Part shown: positions 42,971-50,877 of the stretch, in pieces
Position numbering within the stretch: the first letter of the stretch is position 1
Layout: each line of letters opens with the position of its first letter
From: a virus
Length of the DNA: 51,142 nucleotides
Reading direction: 5' to 3' (one strand)
IMG/VR virus record: IMGVR_UViG_3300033552_000014
Location: 1-51,142 of that record
The notes under the pieces: generated by a model
The model's input: only the letters and a program-made list of their open reading frames with translations
What the model was told of the DNA's origin: nothing
The model's database searches: none
Made by a program: the position numbers and the translations under genes

Positions 42971-44140
42971 ATGTTTGACATTATCAAAAACTACAAAATG
43001 CTTCCTAGAGGTAATATATCTATTCCAGTGGGTAGAGAAGACTTAATTCCCGCAGGTTATGAAATCATAGACAAACGTATACAGCATGAACTGCCTTTTC
43101 CTAAACCCCTGCTGCCTTTGCGAGAAGGTCAGCAGCTAGTTTATGATGATGTAACTGGCTCCTGTTTTATAAACGCACTAGTTGGCTGGGGTAAAACATT
43201 TACAGCACTACATATTGCTAGTAAACTAGGTCAGAAAACTCTTATAGTTTGTCATAATACCATGCTTAGGGACCAGTGGATTAAAGACGTTGAAACGTTG
43301 TTTAATATGCCTGTAGGCGTTATTGGTAGCGGCGTTTTTGATATTGACCACTCTATTGTAGTAGGTAACATACAAACTTTAACTAAACTAGTACCTAAGA
43401 TAGCTAAAGAGTTTGGCACAGTAATAGTTGATGAAGCGCATCACTGCCCCGCTACAACCTTTACTGATTTTATTGATGGTATGTATGCTAAGTATAAAAT
43501 AGGTCTTTCGGGTACTATTAAGCGTAAAGATGGTAGGCATATATTGTTTAAGGACTTCTTTGGCCCTAAGCTGTATCAGCCTGCTCAAGCAGGAACAATG
43601 ACTCCTAGTATTAAGATAATAAAGCCAGGAATCTCATTATCCCACGGCGACCCTTGGGCTATAAAGATTAATAACCTTTTATACGACCCTAATTTCCAGC
43701 ACCTAGTTGCAGGTATAGCACAAACGCAAATAGCAAAAGGCTATAAAGTACTTATAGTAGCAAGCAGAGTAGAATTTTTACAACAAGTAAAGGAACTAAT
43801 TGGTGAAGACTGTGTGTGTATTACTGGGGGGACGAGCTTTGAAGAACGTACAGAGCTCAAACGACAAGTTGAAGACGGTGAAAAGAGCAGCATTGCTGGT
43901 TCCCGCCAAATCTTTTCAGAAGGTATTTCCATAAACATTCTTAGCTGTATTATCTTAGCAGAACCTATTGCTAACGATATACTTTTAGAGCAGCTTATTG
44001 GTAGAATTCAGCGAGAACATCCTGATAAACTAGAACCTGTAGTAATTGATATAAACTTTAGTGGCCCTGCAGATAGAGCACAAAATAAAGTTAGGCACTC
44101 TTTTTACCTTCGTAAAGGGTGGGAAATAATTAACGTATGA
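42971..44140 (+). CDS. SF2 DEAH helicase (T5 D10 / UvsW-like)
   Basis: 389 residues from the first ATG: Walker A VGWGKT (71-76), TLIVCHNTMLRDQW, DEAH box VIVDEAHH (about 151-158), GLSGTIKRKDG, and motif VI LIGRIQREH. Such helicases branch-migrate or remodel forks and recombination intermediates. The frame is open upstream to 42842 and reads like a genuine N-terminal domain (IKAIISNKIYLDTTPEILKS at 42851). An AGGAG at 42840-42844 sits 6 nt before an ATC at 42851, so translation may start at a non-AUG codon about 40 codons upstream. Confidence 0.9.
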   Translation: MFDIIKNYKMLPRGNISIPVGREDLIPAGYEIIDKRIQHELPFPKPLLPLREGQQLVYDDVTGSCFINALVGWGKTFTALHIASKLGQKTLIVCHNTMLRDQWIKDVETLFNMPVGVIGSGVFDIDHSIVVGNIQTLTKLVPKIAKEFGTVIVDEAHHCPATTFTDFIDGMYAKYKIGLSGTIKRKDGRHILFKDFFGPKLYQPAQAGTMTPSIKIIKPGISLSHGDPWAIKINNLLYDPNFQHLVAGIAQTQIAKGYKVLIVASRVEFLQQVKELIGEDCVCITGGTSFEERTELKRQVEDGEKSSIAGSRQIFSEGISINILSCIILAEPIANDILLEQLIGRIQREHPDKLEPVVIDINFSGPADRAQNKVRHSFYLRKGWEIINV

Positions 44141-44149
44141 AAGAAATAA

Positions 44150-44323
44150 ATGACGTTTACTAAAGCAGAGGTAGCTATTATTCTTAATGAGTGGGTTCGT
44201 AAATTTGCGGAAACACCAGAAGAATTTGACGAACTACTAGATGAAAACGGACAACCCTTCACAGATTATGGTAGTCGTGGAGCAGAATATTTTGAAGTAT
44301 TATACACAGAGTTAGGCCTATAA
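44150..44323 (+). CDS. Hypothetical acidic 57-aa protein
   Basis: 57 codons beginning MTFTKAEVAIILNEWVRKFA, acidic second half. Ends on the start of the next gene (TAATG). A frame at 44137 overlapping the helicase is only 8 codons. Unknown function. Confidence 0.62.
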   Translation: MTFTKAEVAIILNEWVRKFAETPEEFDELLDENGQPFTDYGSRGAEYFEVLYTELGL

Positions 44324-44505
44324 TGTTTGGACTATTAGAAAATTTATTAAAAGCTACAGTAGCCGTAGTAGTAACTCCTGTTGCGCTAGTAGCGGATATT
44401 GTATCTATACCTTTTGATTCGAGTAGTAATACGGAGGTGTTTAGTCGCACTAGCGGATTACTAGACGATGCGGGTAAGGCTTTAAAAGAGGCTGTAAAAA
44501 GCTAA
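44323..44505 (+). CDS. 60-aa phage protein with hydrophobic N-terminus
   Basis: 60 residues; MFGLLENLLKATVAVVVTPV, then ALVADIVSIP, is a small family met in many tailed phages, often next to membrane-related genes. One hydrophobic segment (8-30) then a polar helix. Function unknown. Confidence 0.65.
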   Translation: MFGLLENLLKATVAVVVTPVALVADIVSIPFDSSSNTEVFSRTSGLLDDAGKALKEAVKS

Positions 44506-44506
44506 C

Positions 44507-44535
44507 TTGACCCTAAGGTTAAACTATTGTATAAT
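44507..44535 (+). promoter_or_regulatory. Sigma70-type promoter
   Basis: TTGACC (44507-44512), 17-bp spacer beginning CTAAGGTT, TATAAT (44530-44535). Confidence 0.8.
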
Positions 44536-44560
44536 TAATACTTAACAAAAGGCTTATACA

Positions 44561-44923
44561 ATGACTGACAATTATAGCAGGTACCTACTAACATACAGTG
44601 GTAGGACTCTAATAAAACAACACGGTCTTAATACTACCGGATTTTGGCTGATTAAAGGGGAAGACCCTAACTGCGATATGGGTGGTGCGCATTACAAACC
44701 TGACCTAGGTATGGTAGAGGGTAAGCTAGAAGACGTTATTAACTATGCAGTAGCTATGCCCGATTTCTGGTCTTGGGGTGTTGGAGGGACAATTATGCTG
44801 TCTTCTGCACCTAAGAAAATTACACGAGACTCCGGCAAAGAGCGTAAACAACTTTTAGCTCAGCAAATTTCTCTAAAAGCTGCACTTAGGTTAGTAGAAA
44901 ACGCCCTAGAACAGAAAGCATAA
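44561..44923 (+). CDS. Hypothetical 120-aa protein
   Basis: 120 residues, MTDNYSRYLLTYSGRTLIKQ onward. The TYSG.TL.K.H..N..G.W.I.GED.NCDMGG..Y.P.L pattern is typical of conserved T-even/T5-like hypothetical proteins. Helical basic C-terminus. Confidence 0.65.
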   Translation: MTDNYSRYLLTYSGRTLIKQHGLNTTGFWLIKGEDPNCDMGGAHYKPDLGMVEGKLEDVINYAVAMPDFWSWGVGGTIMLSSAPKKITRDSGKERKQLLAQQISLKAALRLVENALEQKA

Positions 44924-44924
44924 T

Positions 44925-45167
44925 ATGTGGGTAATTATTCAAGAAGATACCATTTATCATGAAGGAGATGAACGTAGTCGCACAAATCCCGGACACGGTT
45001 ATCCTGCACACACCGAAAAAGTGTCCAAAGCTACTAGCTATACAAATTACGAAAAGTTTGTGGAGGCTGTAGAAAGGCTGGAAACTGGATATAGTATGCC
45101 TAAGTATCAAGCATACAAAGCTGAACCAATTACCGTTACCAAAAAAATAGTAATAGACATAAATTAA
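44925..45167 (+). CDS. Hypothetical 80-aa protein
   Basis: 80 residues, MWVIIQEDTIYHEGDERSRT onward; beta pattern with GHGYPAHT, the kind of small phage protein sometimes annotated as DUF-containing. Directly follows the preceding stop. Confidence 0.62.
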   Translation: MWVIIQEDTIYHEGDERSRTNPGHGYPAHTEKVSKATSYTNYEKFVEAVERLETGYSMPKYQAYKAEPITVTKKIVIDIN

Positions 45168-45184
45168 CATATAAAAATTTAGAC

Positions 45185-45213
45185 TTGTCTGTGCGTAGCA
45201 ATTATGTTATAAT
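45185..45213 (+). promoter_or_regulatory. Sigma70-type promoter
   Basis: TTGTCT (45185-45190), 17-bp spacer, TATAAT (45208-45213). Confidence 0.75.
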
Positions 45214-45232
45214 AGAGTTTGAAAAGGCCATT

Positions 45233-45607
45233 ATGACCATATTTTTTGACCTAACTAAGTTAGAGGAACAATCATGTAACGCTTCAGATAAGTTTATGTC
45301 AATGTTAGAGTTTCACTACTCAAAACAACTACCTACTAAATACAGACGTCTACAGCCATCTAAAGTATCTTTACACGGCAATTCGTTTTTAATTAACCCC
45401 CTAGACTTGTTCAAAGATAAGTCTACTGATATACTTTTCAAGCTGCAATACGTTAAATTAGCTGCTAGAAGAGACTACAATCTGTATAAACAATACGGGT
45501 ATAAGTCATTACAAACATCGTTCTTTCCTGATTTAAATATTGGGGCTATACGACACAACCCGTTACTAACAATAACACCCACTGAAGTTCAATTTAAATA
45601 CGAGTAA
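45233..45607 (+). CDS. Hypothetical 124-aa protein
   Basis: Start set at the ATG at 45233 (MTIFFDLTKLEEQSCNASDK), since the promoter at 45185-45213 overlaps the earlier part of the frame. Alpha/beta, basic; unknown function. Confidence 0.6.
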   Translation: MTIFFDLTKLEEQSCNASDKFMSMLEFHYSKQLPTKYRRLQPSKVSLHGNSFLINPLDLFKDKSTDILFKLQYVKLAARRDYNLYKQYGYKSLQTSFFPDLNIGAIRHNPLLTITPTEVQFKYE

Positions 45608-45615
45608 ATAAAAAA

Positions 45616-46272
45616 ATGGCACTAAATTTTAAAGATACAAATGGCAAAGCAGTTAAAAATTCGCACGAGTCTTATACCTATAAAGACGGCGAAAACACTG
45701 TTCGCATGTTCGGAGGTATTCTACCTCGCTACGTATACTGGCTAAAAGGTACAAATAACAAAGATATCCCTGTTGAGTGTTTGGCTTTTGACCGAGAAGC
45801 CGAAAAATTCAATAACGCAGAAGTAGATCACGTTCAAGACTACTTTCCAGAAGCTAAGTGCTCGTGGAGCTACTCTGTTAACTGCTTAGTTAACGTAGAT
45901 GGCGCTCCTAAAGCAATTGTGTTGAACCTGAAAAAGAAACTGTTTGAGCAAGTTTGTTCCGCAGCAAGCGACCTAGGCCTTGACCCTACAGATTCCGATG
46001 ACGGTTTCGATATTGTATTCAAGCGCACTAAAACCGGCCCGCTGGCTTTTAATGTTGAGTACACACTGTCACAGTTGAAACTTAAAAAGCGTGCTCTTAA
46101 TGATGCAGAGCGTCAAGCAATTGCTGACTCCTTGACCATTGACGCTAAGTTTGTACGTCAAACTCCCGTTGAAGTTAAAGCCCTGCTAGAGCGCATGACC
46201 AAAGGTGAATCAGCAGATACTCCAGCAGATGCTGGCACAGACCAAGAATCTGTTAACGAGCTAACAAACTAA
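45616..46272 (+). CDS. Probable single-stranded DNA-binding protein
   Basis: 218 residues. Beta-rich central part (..YVYWLKGTNNKDIPVECLAF.., ..WSYSVNCLVNVDGAPKAIVL..) with many aromatics, then FEQV..AASDLGLDPTDSDDGFDI, and a long acidic disordered tail (GESADTPADAGTDQES), the standard layout of phage SSBs. Position between helicase and recombination genes and a following strong terminator agree. The equivalent T5 gene is thought to encode its SSB; identity here is inferred. Confidence 0.65.
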   Translation: MALNFKDTNGKAVKNSHESYTYKDGENTVRMFGGILPRYVYWLKGTNNKDIPVECLAFDREAEKFNNAEVDHVQDYFPEAKCSWSYSVNCLVNVDGAPKAIVLNLKKKLFEQVCSAASDLGLDPTDSDDGFDIVFKRTKTGPLAFNVEYTLSQLKLKKRALNDAERQAIADSLTIDAKFVRQTPVEVKALLERMTKGESADTPADAGTDQESVNELTN

Positions 46273-46273
46273 T

Positions 46274-46316
46274 AAAAGAGCCCTCTAAGAAATAAAAAGC
46301 TTAGAGGGCTTTTTGC
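46274..46316 (+). terminator. Intrinsic terminator
   Basis: AAAGAGCCCTCTAAG pairs with CTTAGAGGGCTTTTT around a 10-nt loop, U-rich end; follows the probable SSB gene. Confidence 0.9.
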
Positions 46317-46329
46317 ACTACGTAAGATT

Positions 46330-46617
46330 ATGAACAACCAAGAATATAATTTAATTAAAGTCATAGAAGAGTGCGCCGAAGTTCAAGAAGCATGTAGCAA
46401 AATACTCCGATTTGGTATGTATAGCACAAACCCCAGTACTCAAGAAAGTAATTTAGATAAGCTACGCTCCGAGCTAGGAGATTTAACGGTAGCCGTTCAA
46501 CTTCTAGAAGAAAATATGGGGCTAGAATTGGAAACTTCTGATTATGGGCTGGGCTTAAAGTTAGATAGGTTTCTAAAGTTCAGGGAACTTAGCGTTGAAA
46601 TAGGCATACTTTCATGA
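46330..46617 (+). CDS. MazG-like nucleotide pyrophosphohydrolase
   Basis: 95 residues with the all-alpha NTP-PPase pattern: VIEECAEVQEACSKILRFG (first EExxE) and LRSELGDLTVAVQLL (second E..D). MazG-like enzymes hydrolyse NTPs to NMP and PPi and can clear non-canonical or signalling nucleotides. Overlaps SbcD by 4 nt. Confidence 0.82.
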   Translation: MNNQEYNLIKVIEECAEVQEACSKILRFGMYSTNPSTQESNLDKLRSELGDLTVAVQLLEENMGLELETSDYGLGLKLDRFLKFRELSVEIGILS

Positions 46618-47582
46618 AGATAGCCTTTACCGCAGACCTACACATTAAATTAGGGCAAAAAAATGTGCCCGTTAGCTGGGCGCACATTAGGTACAATTTA
46701 CTTATTGAGGCACTGGTAGCTAAGTCTAGTGCCTGCGAAATGTTGATTATAGGTGGAGATATTTTTGATAAAGTCCCCAGCATGGAAGAGCTTGAAATAT
46801 ACTACAACTTAGTAGGAGCGCTAACAGTGCCTACTCTAGTATACCCAGGTAATCACGAATCGCTAAAAAAGGATACCACTTTCTTTACCTATTTAAAGAA
46901 AGTAACAAGCAAAATTAATCCTTTAGTAGTGATTGTTGATGAGTATTATACTCATTATGTTAATGATGAAGCTATTTTTGATATAATTCCGTATAACAGG
47001 TTAAAACAGTTTGAAAAGGAGCCTACACCCTTTCAAGCAAACTTACTATTTACTCATGTACGTGGAGCTATTGAACCTCACGTAAAGCCTGAAGTAGACC
47101 TAAGCATTTTTGAACGTTGGCAAACAGTACTAGCGGGTGATTTACATAGTTATGAAAATTCGCAAAGAAACATACTTTATCCTGGTTCTCCTGTTACTAC
47201 AAGCTTCCACCGCAACCCCGTGGACACAGGTATTATCATTTTTGATACTAGCAGCCATACTCACACCTGGGAAAAGTTAGGCTTACCACAGCTTATTCGT
47301 AAAACAATACAGGCAGGTGAGCCTATGGTGCCTACAACCCCAGATCATACTGTGTATGAAATTGAGGGCGATCTTGCGCAGCTAGGGTCTATTGAAGATT
47401 CTGATCTTATAGACAAAAAAGTCATGAAACGCGAAACTGATACTGCTCTAATATTAGACCCTAAAATGAGTCTGCAGCAGGAGCTTGACGAGTACTTAAC
47501 TTATATTCTTCAACTGAGCCCTGAGGAAATTGCAGCAGCAATTGCTATTCTTAACGATAACTTACATAAACTAGATGATTAA
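46614..47582 (+). CDS. SbcD/Mre11-like nuclease subunit
   Basis: 322 residues: ADLHIK at about 6-11, GGDIFD near 46-51, YPGNHES, LFTHVRG and AGDLHS are the Mre11-type metal ligands. Together with the ATPase encoded next it forms a SbcCD/gp46-gp47 nuclease that opens hairpins and resects ends for recombination-dependent replication. Corresponds to T5 D12 by position. Confidence 0.92.
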   Translation: MKIAFTADLHIKLGQKNVPVSWAHIRYNLLIEALVAKSSACEMLIIGGDIFDKVPSMEELEIYYNLVGALTVPTLVYPGNHESLKKDTTFFTYLKKVTSKINPLVVIVDEYYTHYVNDEAIFDIIPYNRLKQFEKEPTPFQANLLFTHVRGAIEPHVKPEVDLSIFERWQTVLAGDLHSYENSQRNILYPGSPVTTSFHRNPVDTGIIIFDTSSHTHTWEKLGLPQLIRKTIQAGEPMVPTTPDHTVYEIEGDLAQLGSIEDSDLIDKKVMKRETDTALILDPKMSLQQELDEYLTYILQLSPEEIAAAIAILNDNLHKLDD

Positions 47583-49371
47583 ATTTAAAGAAGTACGTTG
47601 GGGAAACGCGTTTTCGTACGGGCCAAAAAACGTAATTAGATTAGACAGCGCGCCCTTAACACAGCTAGTAGGTAAAAATGGCAACGGTAAGTCTAGTATT
47701 GCGCTAATCTTAGAGGAGGTGTTATACAATACTAACTCTAAAAAGATTAAAAAAGCGGATATTCTTAATAGGTACGTAAGCAGCAAATCTTATACTATTG
47801 AGCTAGATTTTGATAAAGACGGGGTAGAGTATGAAATTAAAACTATTCGTACTAGCAGTACGTCTAGTGTTAAGTTGTTTATGGGCGGCGTTGACATTAG
47901 CTCTCATACTGCTACTTCTACATATAGTGCGATTGCGGAGATTATTGGTTACGACCATAAAACGTTTAGCCAAATAGTTTATCAAAGTAGTGTTTCAGCG
48001 CTTGAGTTTCTTACAGCCACTGATACTGCTAGAAAGAAATTTCTAATAGAACTATTAAGCCTTACAAAGTATACTAAAGGTTCTGAGGTATTTAAAGAAT
48101 TAGCTAGCGGTGTTAATAAGCAGATAGATATTTCGCAAGCTAAAGTGTCAACTATTAATAGCTGGTTAAATAAGTATAAATTAGAAGATTTAGAACTAAA
48201 AGAGCTTGAATCGGAGCCTACACCGCCTATTAAGCAAGAAGTTAGGGTTAAAGAATTAAAAGTAGAGCTAGCAGGACTAGCTATTACCAATAAAAAGATT
48301 ACTCAAAATAACTCGTATAGATCAATACAGAATAAAATAGTTCTTCCTGATACGCCGCCATTAGCCTCTACGGTTGACTTAGTAGATAAGCAAATGAGAC
48401 TTGCACAATTACGCGCCAAACAGCAGGAGGGAAAAACATTATCAGGCACTACAGCTATTACTGTATGTAAGTCGTGTCATCAGTCAATAGATAATAGTAC
48501 TAGATTTGCGTTATTTGAAAAGTTCGAGGGTATTAAACCACAGTTAGATTTAGAAGTATCTGAACTATTAAATGAAATAGCCGCTGCTCAAAATGCTAAT
48601 ACTAGATTTAAAGAGTATACCTTACTATTAGCAGATTGGGAAAAGTACTATGCTTTAATTGATACCGATCTTACTACAGAGTTACTAAGTGCTTTAGATA
48701 TTGAAAATAAGATAGCGGTGTTAGAAGTAGAAATAAAGAACGCTATTTCTGTTATAAATAAAGTAAAAGCGGCTAATAAACTAGTAGACGCTCATAACAC
48801 TAAAATTGCTGTAATTTCTGAGCAATTAAAAGATATGACTAGTGAATTAGGTATACATAATCTAGAGCTGATTAATCTTGTTAAAGAGTCTACTACCTTA
48901 CAAATACTTACTAAAGCCTTTTCTACGACAGGTATTGTAGCATATAAAATTGAGTGCTTAGTCAAAGATTTAGAGGCTCTGACTAATGAGTATCTTGGTG
49001 TTTTGGCGGACGGGCGATTTCAACTATCGTTTAAAATAGCTTCTGCAGATAAGCTTAATGTAATTATTACCGACAATGGCCGCGATATAGATATAGCTGC
49101 TTTAAGTATGGGAGAACGCGCTAGAGTTAATATATCTACGCTTCTTGCTATTAGAAAACTTATGCAAGCGTTATCTAATAGCCGTACCAATCTTTTAATC
49201 TTAGACGAAACTATATCTAATTTAGATACAGAAGGTAAAGAGAGACTTATTGAAGTACTACTAGATGAAGAAAGTTTAAATACTTTTTTAATCGCTCATG
49301 ACTACGAGCACCCTCTGTTAGAAAAAATAAGCATAATAAAAGAGCATAACATTTCGAGGATTGAAATATGA
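47575..49371 (+). CDS. SbcC/Rad50-like ATPase subunit
   Basis: 598 residues: Walker A GKNGNGKSS (33-41), Q-loop region, a medium coiled coil with a zinc-hook CKSC (near residue 300), ABC signature LSMGERARVNIS and Walker B NLLILDETISNLD near the C-terminus. Partner of the upstream nuclease (8-nt overlap). Shorter than bacterial SbcC, as in T4 gp46 and T5 D13. Confidence 0.93.
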   Translation: MIKFKEVRWGNAFSYGPKNVIRLDSAPLTQLVGKNGNGKSSIALILEEVLYNTNSKKIKKADILNRYVSSKSYTIELDFDKDGVEYEIKTIRTSSTSSVKLFMGGVDISSHTATSTYSAIAEIIGYDHKTFSQIVYQSSVSALEFLTATDTARKKFLIELLSLTKYTKGSEVFKELASGVNKQIDISQAKVSTINSWLNKYKLEDLELKELESEPTPPIKQEVRVKELKVELAGLAITNKKITQNNSYRSIQNKIVLPDTPPLASTVDLVDKQMRLAQLRAKQQEGKTLSGTTAITVCKSCHQSIDNSTRFALFEKFEGIKPQLDLEVSELLNEIAAAQNANTRFKEYTLLLADWEKYYALIDTDLTTELLSALDIENKIAVLEVEIKNAISVINKVKAANKLVDAHNTKIAVISEQLKDMTSELGIHNLELINLVKESTTLQILTKAFSTTGIVAYKIECLVKDLEALTNEYLGVLADGRFQLSFKIASADKLNVIITDNGRDIDIAALSMGERARVNISTLLAIRKLMQALSNSRTNLLILDETISNLDTEGKERLIEVLLDEESLNTFLIAHDYEHPLLEKISIIKEHNISRIEI

Positions 49372-49544
49372 TTAATGTATGCGTGTGTCTTGGACCTACT
49401 CAAGACGATCCTTATTGTATGTGCGTAATGATACAAAACGGTTTAAAAACTAAAGAAGACTATAAAGCTTCTCCAGAAGAGTGCGCTAAATTAAATTCAG
49501 CATTAGCTAGCGTATTTGGTTGGAATGAGTCTAATGGCAGTTGA
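49368..49544 (+). CDS. Cys-rich 58-aa protein
   Basis: 58 codons beginning MINVCVCLGPTQDDPYCMCV; Cys residues at 5, 7, 18 and 20 form a plausible zinc site. It starts on the SbcC stop (ATGA) and ends inside the start region of the next nuclease, so it is coupled on both sides. Confidence 0.58.
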   Translation: MINVCVCLGPTQDDPYCMCVMIQNGLKTKEDYKASPEECAKLNSALASVFGWNESNGS

Positions 49545-49992
49545 CCCTAGAGCCAAGGGGGCCAGAGCGGAAACACTAATAAGAGACAGTCTTAGAGTAC
49601 AAACAGGACTGGATTGGGAGCGAGTCCCTAGTTCTGGTGCTTTAGACCCTAAACACGGGCTCAAAGGCGATTTATATGTCCCTAATGAAAAGAACTTGTT
49701 TGCTATAGAAGTTAAACACTATGCCGATGACCATTTAACTAGTAGTATTCTGACTTCTAAAGCTCCTCAGTTGTTAGCTTGGTGGCAGCAAGCAGTCAGA
49801 CAGGGCCTACAGGTAAATAAAGAACCCCTACTACTATTTAAACATGATCGTAGTAAAGTATTCGCAGCATTTATAGATATTCCTAGTAATGATTACCTAT
49901 ACATTTTTATAAATGATTTTAATACTTGCCCGTTTTATGTAGCTACACTAGAAGATTACATTAAGCATGAACAGCCTAAATTTATTGCTTGA
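49534..49992 (+). CDS. Holliday-junction-resolvase-like endonuclease (T5 D14 position)
   Basis: About 152 residues from the ATG at 49534 (MAVDPRAKGARAETLIRDSL); ATG 49525 and TTG 49516 are alternatives. The PD-(D/E)XK pattern is clear: KGARAE with its Glu, GDLYVP with Asp, and FAIEVKHY with E-x-K, followed by a Trp/Gln helix (LLAWWQQAVRQ), as in archaeal Hjc and phage resolvases. Probably cuts branched DNA before packaging. Confidence 0.8.
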   Translation: MAVDPRAKGARAETLIRDSLRVQTGLDWERVPSSGALDPKHGLKGDLYVPNEKNLFAIEVKHYADDHLTSSILTSKAPQLLAWWQQAVRQGLQVNKEPLLLFKHDRSKVFAAFIDIPSNDYLYIFINDFNTCPFYVATLEDYIKHEQPKFIA

Positions 49993-50017
49993 CTTTGTGC
50001 TAAAAATACTTTATAAT
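49989..50017 (+). promoter_or_regulatory. Promoter with leaderless output (flap endonuclease)
   Basis: TTGACT (49989-49994, containing a stop codon), 17-bp spacer, TATAAT (50012-50017); the ATG at 50023 follows only 5 nt later. Confidence 0.75.
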
Positions 50018-50022
50018 ACATA

Positions 50023-50877
50023 ATGACAAAAACATTCAATCAAATTAACACAACAGAATCTGGCAATCTTATGATTCTAGATAGTTTAAATCTAGCTTTT
50101 AGATATAAACATTCCAAAGCTGTAGACTTTGCACAAGACTATATGCAGACAGTAGATAGTCTTCGTAAATCGTATAAGTGTGACAAACTTATCGTTGCAG
50201 GCGATATGGGCTCTAGTTCGTATCGCAAAGCTATATACCCTGCATATAAACAAAATCGTAAAGATAAATATGCTGATCAAACTGAGGGAGAAAAGGCAGA
50301 GTTTGAGGCTTTCTTTATGGAAGTTCAAGGTATTTTGTCTGATTATGAACAGGAAGATAAGTTTCCGGTAGCTAGATTCCCAGGTGTAGAAGCCGACGAT
50401 ATTGCCTCCTATATCTCAGGAAAACGTAAATACTACCCCCAGGTAACTAAAATCTGGCTTGTTAGCTCAGACAGAGACTGGTCCCTAAACATAAACGAAC
50501 ACGTTTCTCAATTCAGCTACGTGACTAGAAAAGAAACAACTTTCGAGAATTGGGCAGAGCACTATGATTTTACTATTGATCAATATATTTCTATTAAGTG
50601 CCTTATGGGTGACTCTGGCGACAATGTACTTGGAGTACCCGGCATTGGCCCCAAAAGAGCTCTTCAATTGGTTCAAGAGTATGGATCGACTTTCGATATT
50701 ATTTCTGCTCTCCCTATCTCTAGCAAGTATAAGTACATTACTGCACTTAATGAGTTTGGGGCGGATAATCTTTTATTGAACTACCGCTTAATGGACCTTG
50801 TGACCTATAGCGCAGAAGCTATTGGTGAAGAAAACTGTAAAACACTTGATAAAATGATGGAAGCGTATTTAAAATGA
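50023..50877 (+). CDS. Flap endonuclease / 5'-3' exonuclease (T5 D15-like)
   Basis: 284 residues. LMILDSLNLAFRYKH, GDMGSSSYRKAIYPAYKQNR, GVEADDIASYI, SSDRDWSL and GDSGDNVLGVPGIGPKRALQ are the FEN-family metal ligands and H3TH motif, very close in layout to T5 D15. Removes primers and flaps at the fork, supplying what the polymerase lacks. With the -10 box 5 nt upstream, translation is either leaderless or starts at the ATG at 50071. Confidence 0.93.
   Translation: MTKTFNQINTTESGNLMILDSLNLAFRYKHSKAVDFAQDYMQTVDSLRKSYKCDKLIVAGDMGSSSYRKAIYPAYKQNRKDKYADQTEGEKAEFEAFFMEVQGILSDYEQEDKFPVARFPGVEADDIASYISGKRKYYPQVTKIWLVSSDRDWSLNINEHVSQFSYVTRKETTFENWAEHYDFTIDQYISIKCLMGDSGDNVLGVPGIGPKRALQLVQEYGSTFDIISALPISSKYKYITALNEFGADNLLLNYRLMDLVTYSAEAIGEENCKTLDKMMEAYLK

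Noticed and set aside
49516-49533. TTG start at 49516 for the resolvase-like gene
   Set aside because: The homologous core begins at MAVDPRAKG, and GGAATGAG precedes the ATG at 49534 better than anything precedes the TTG; not fully excluded.
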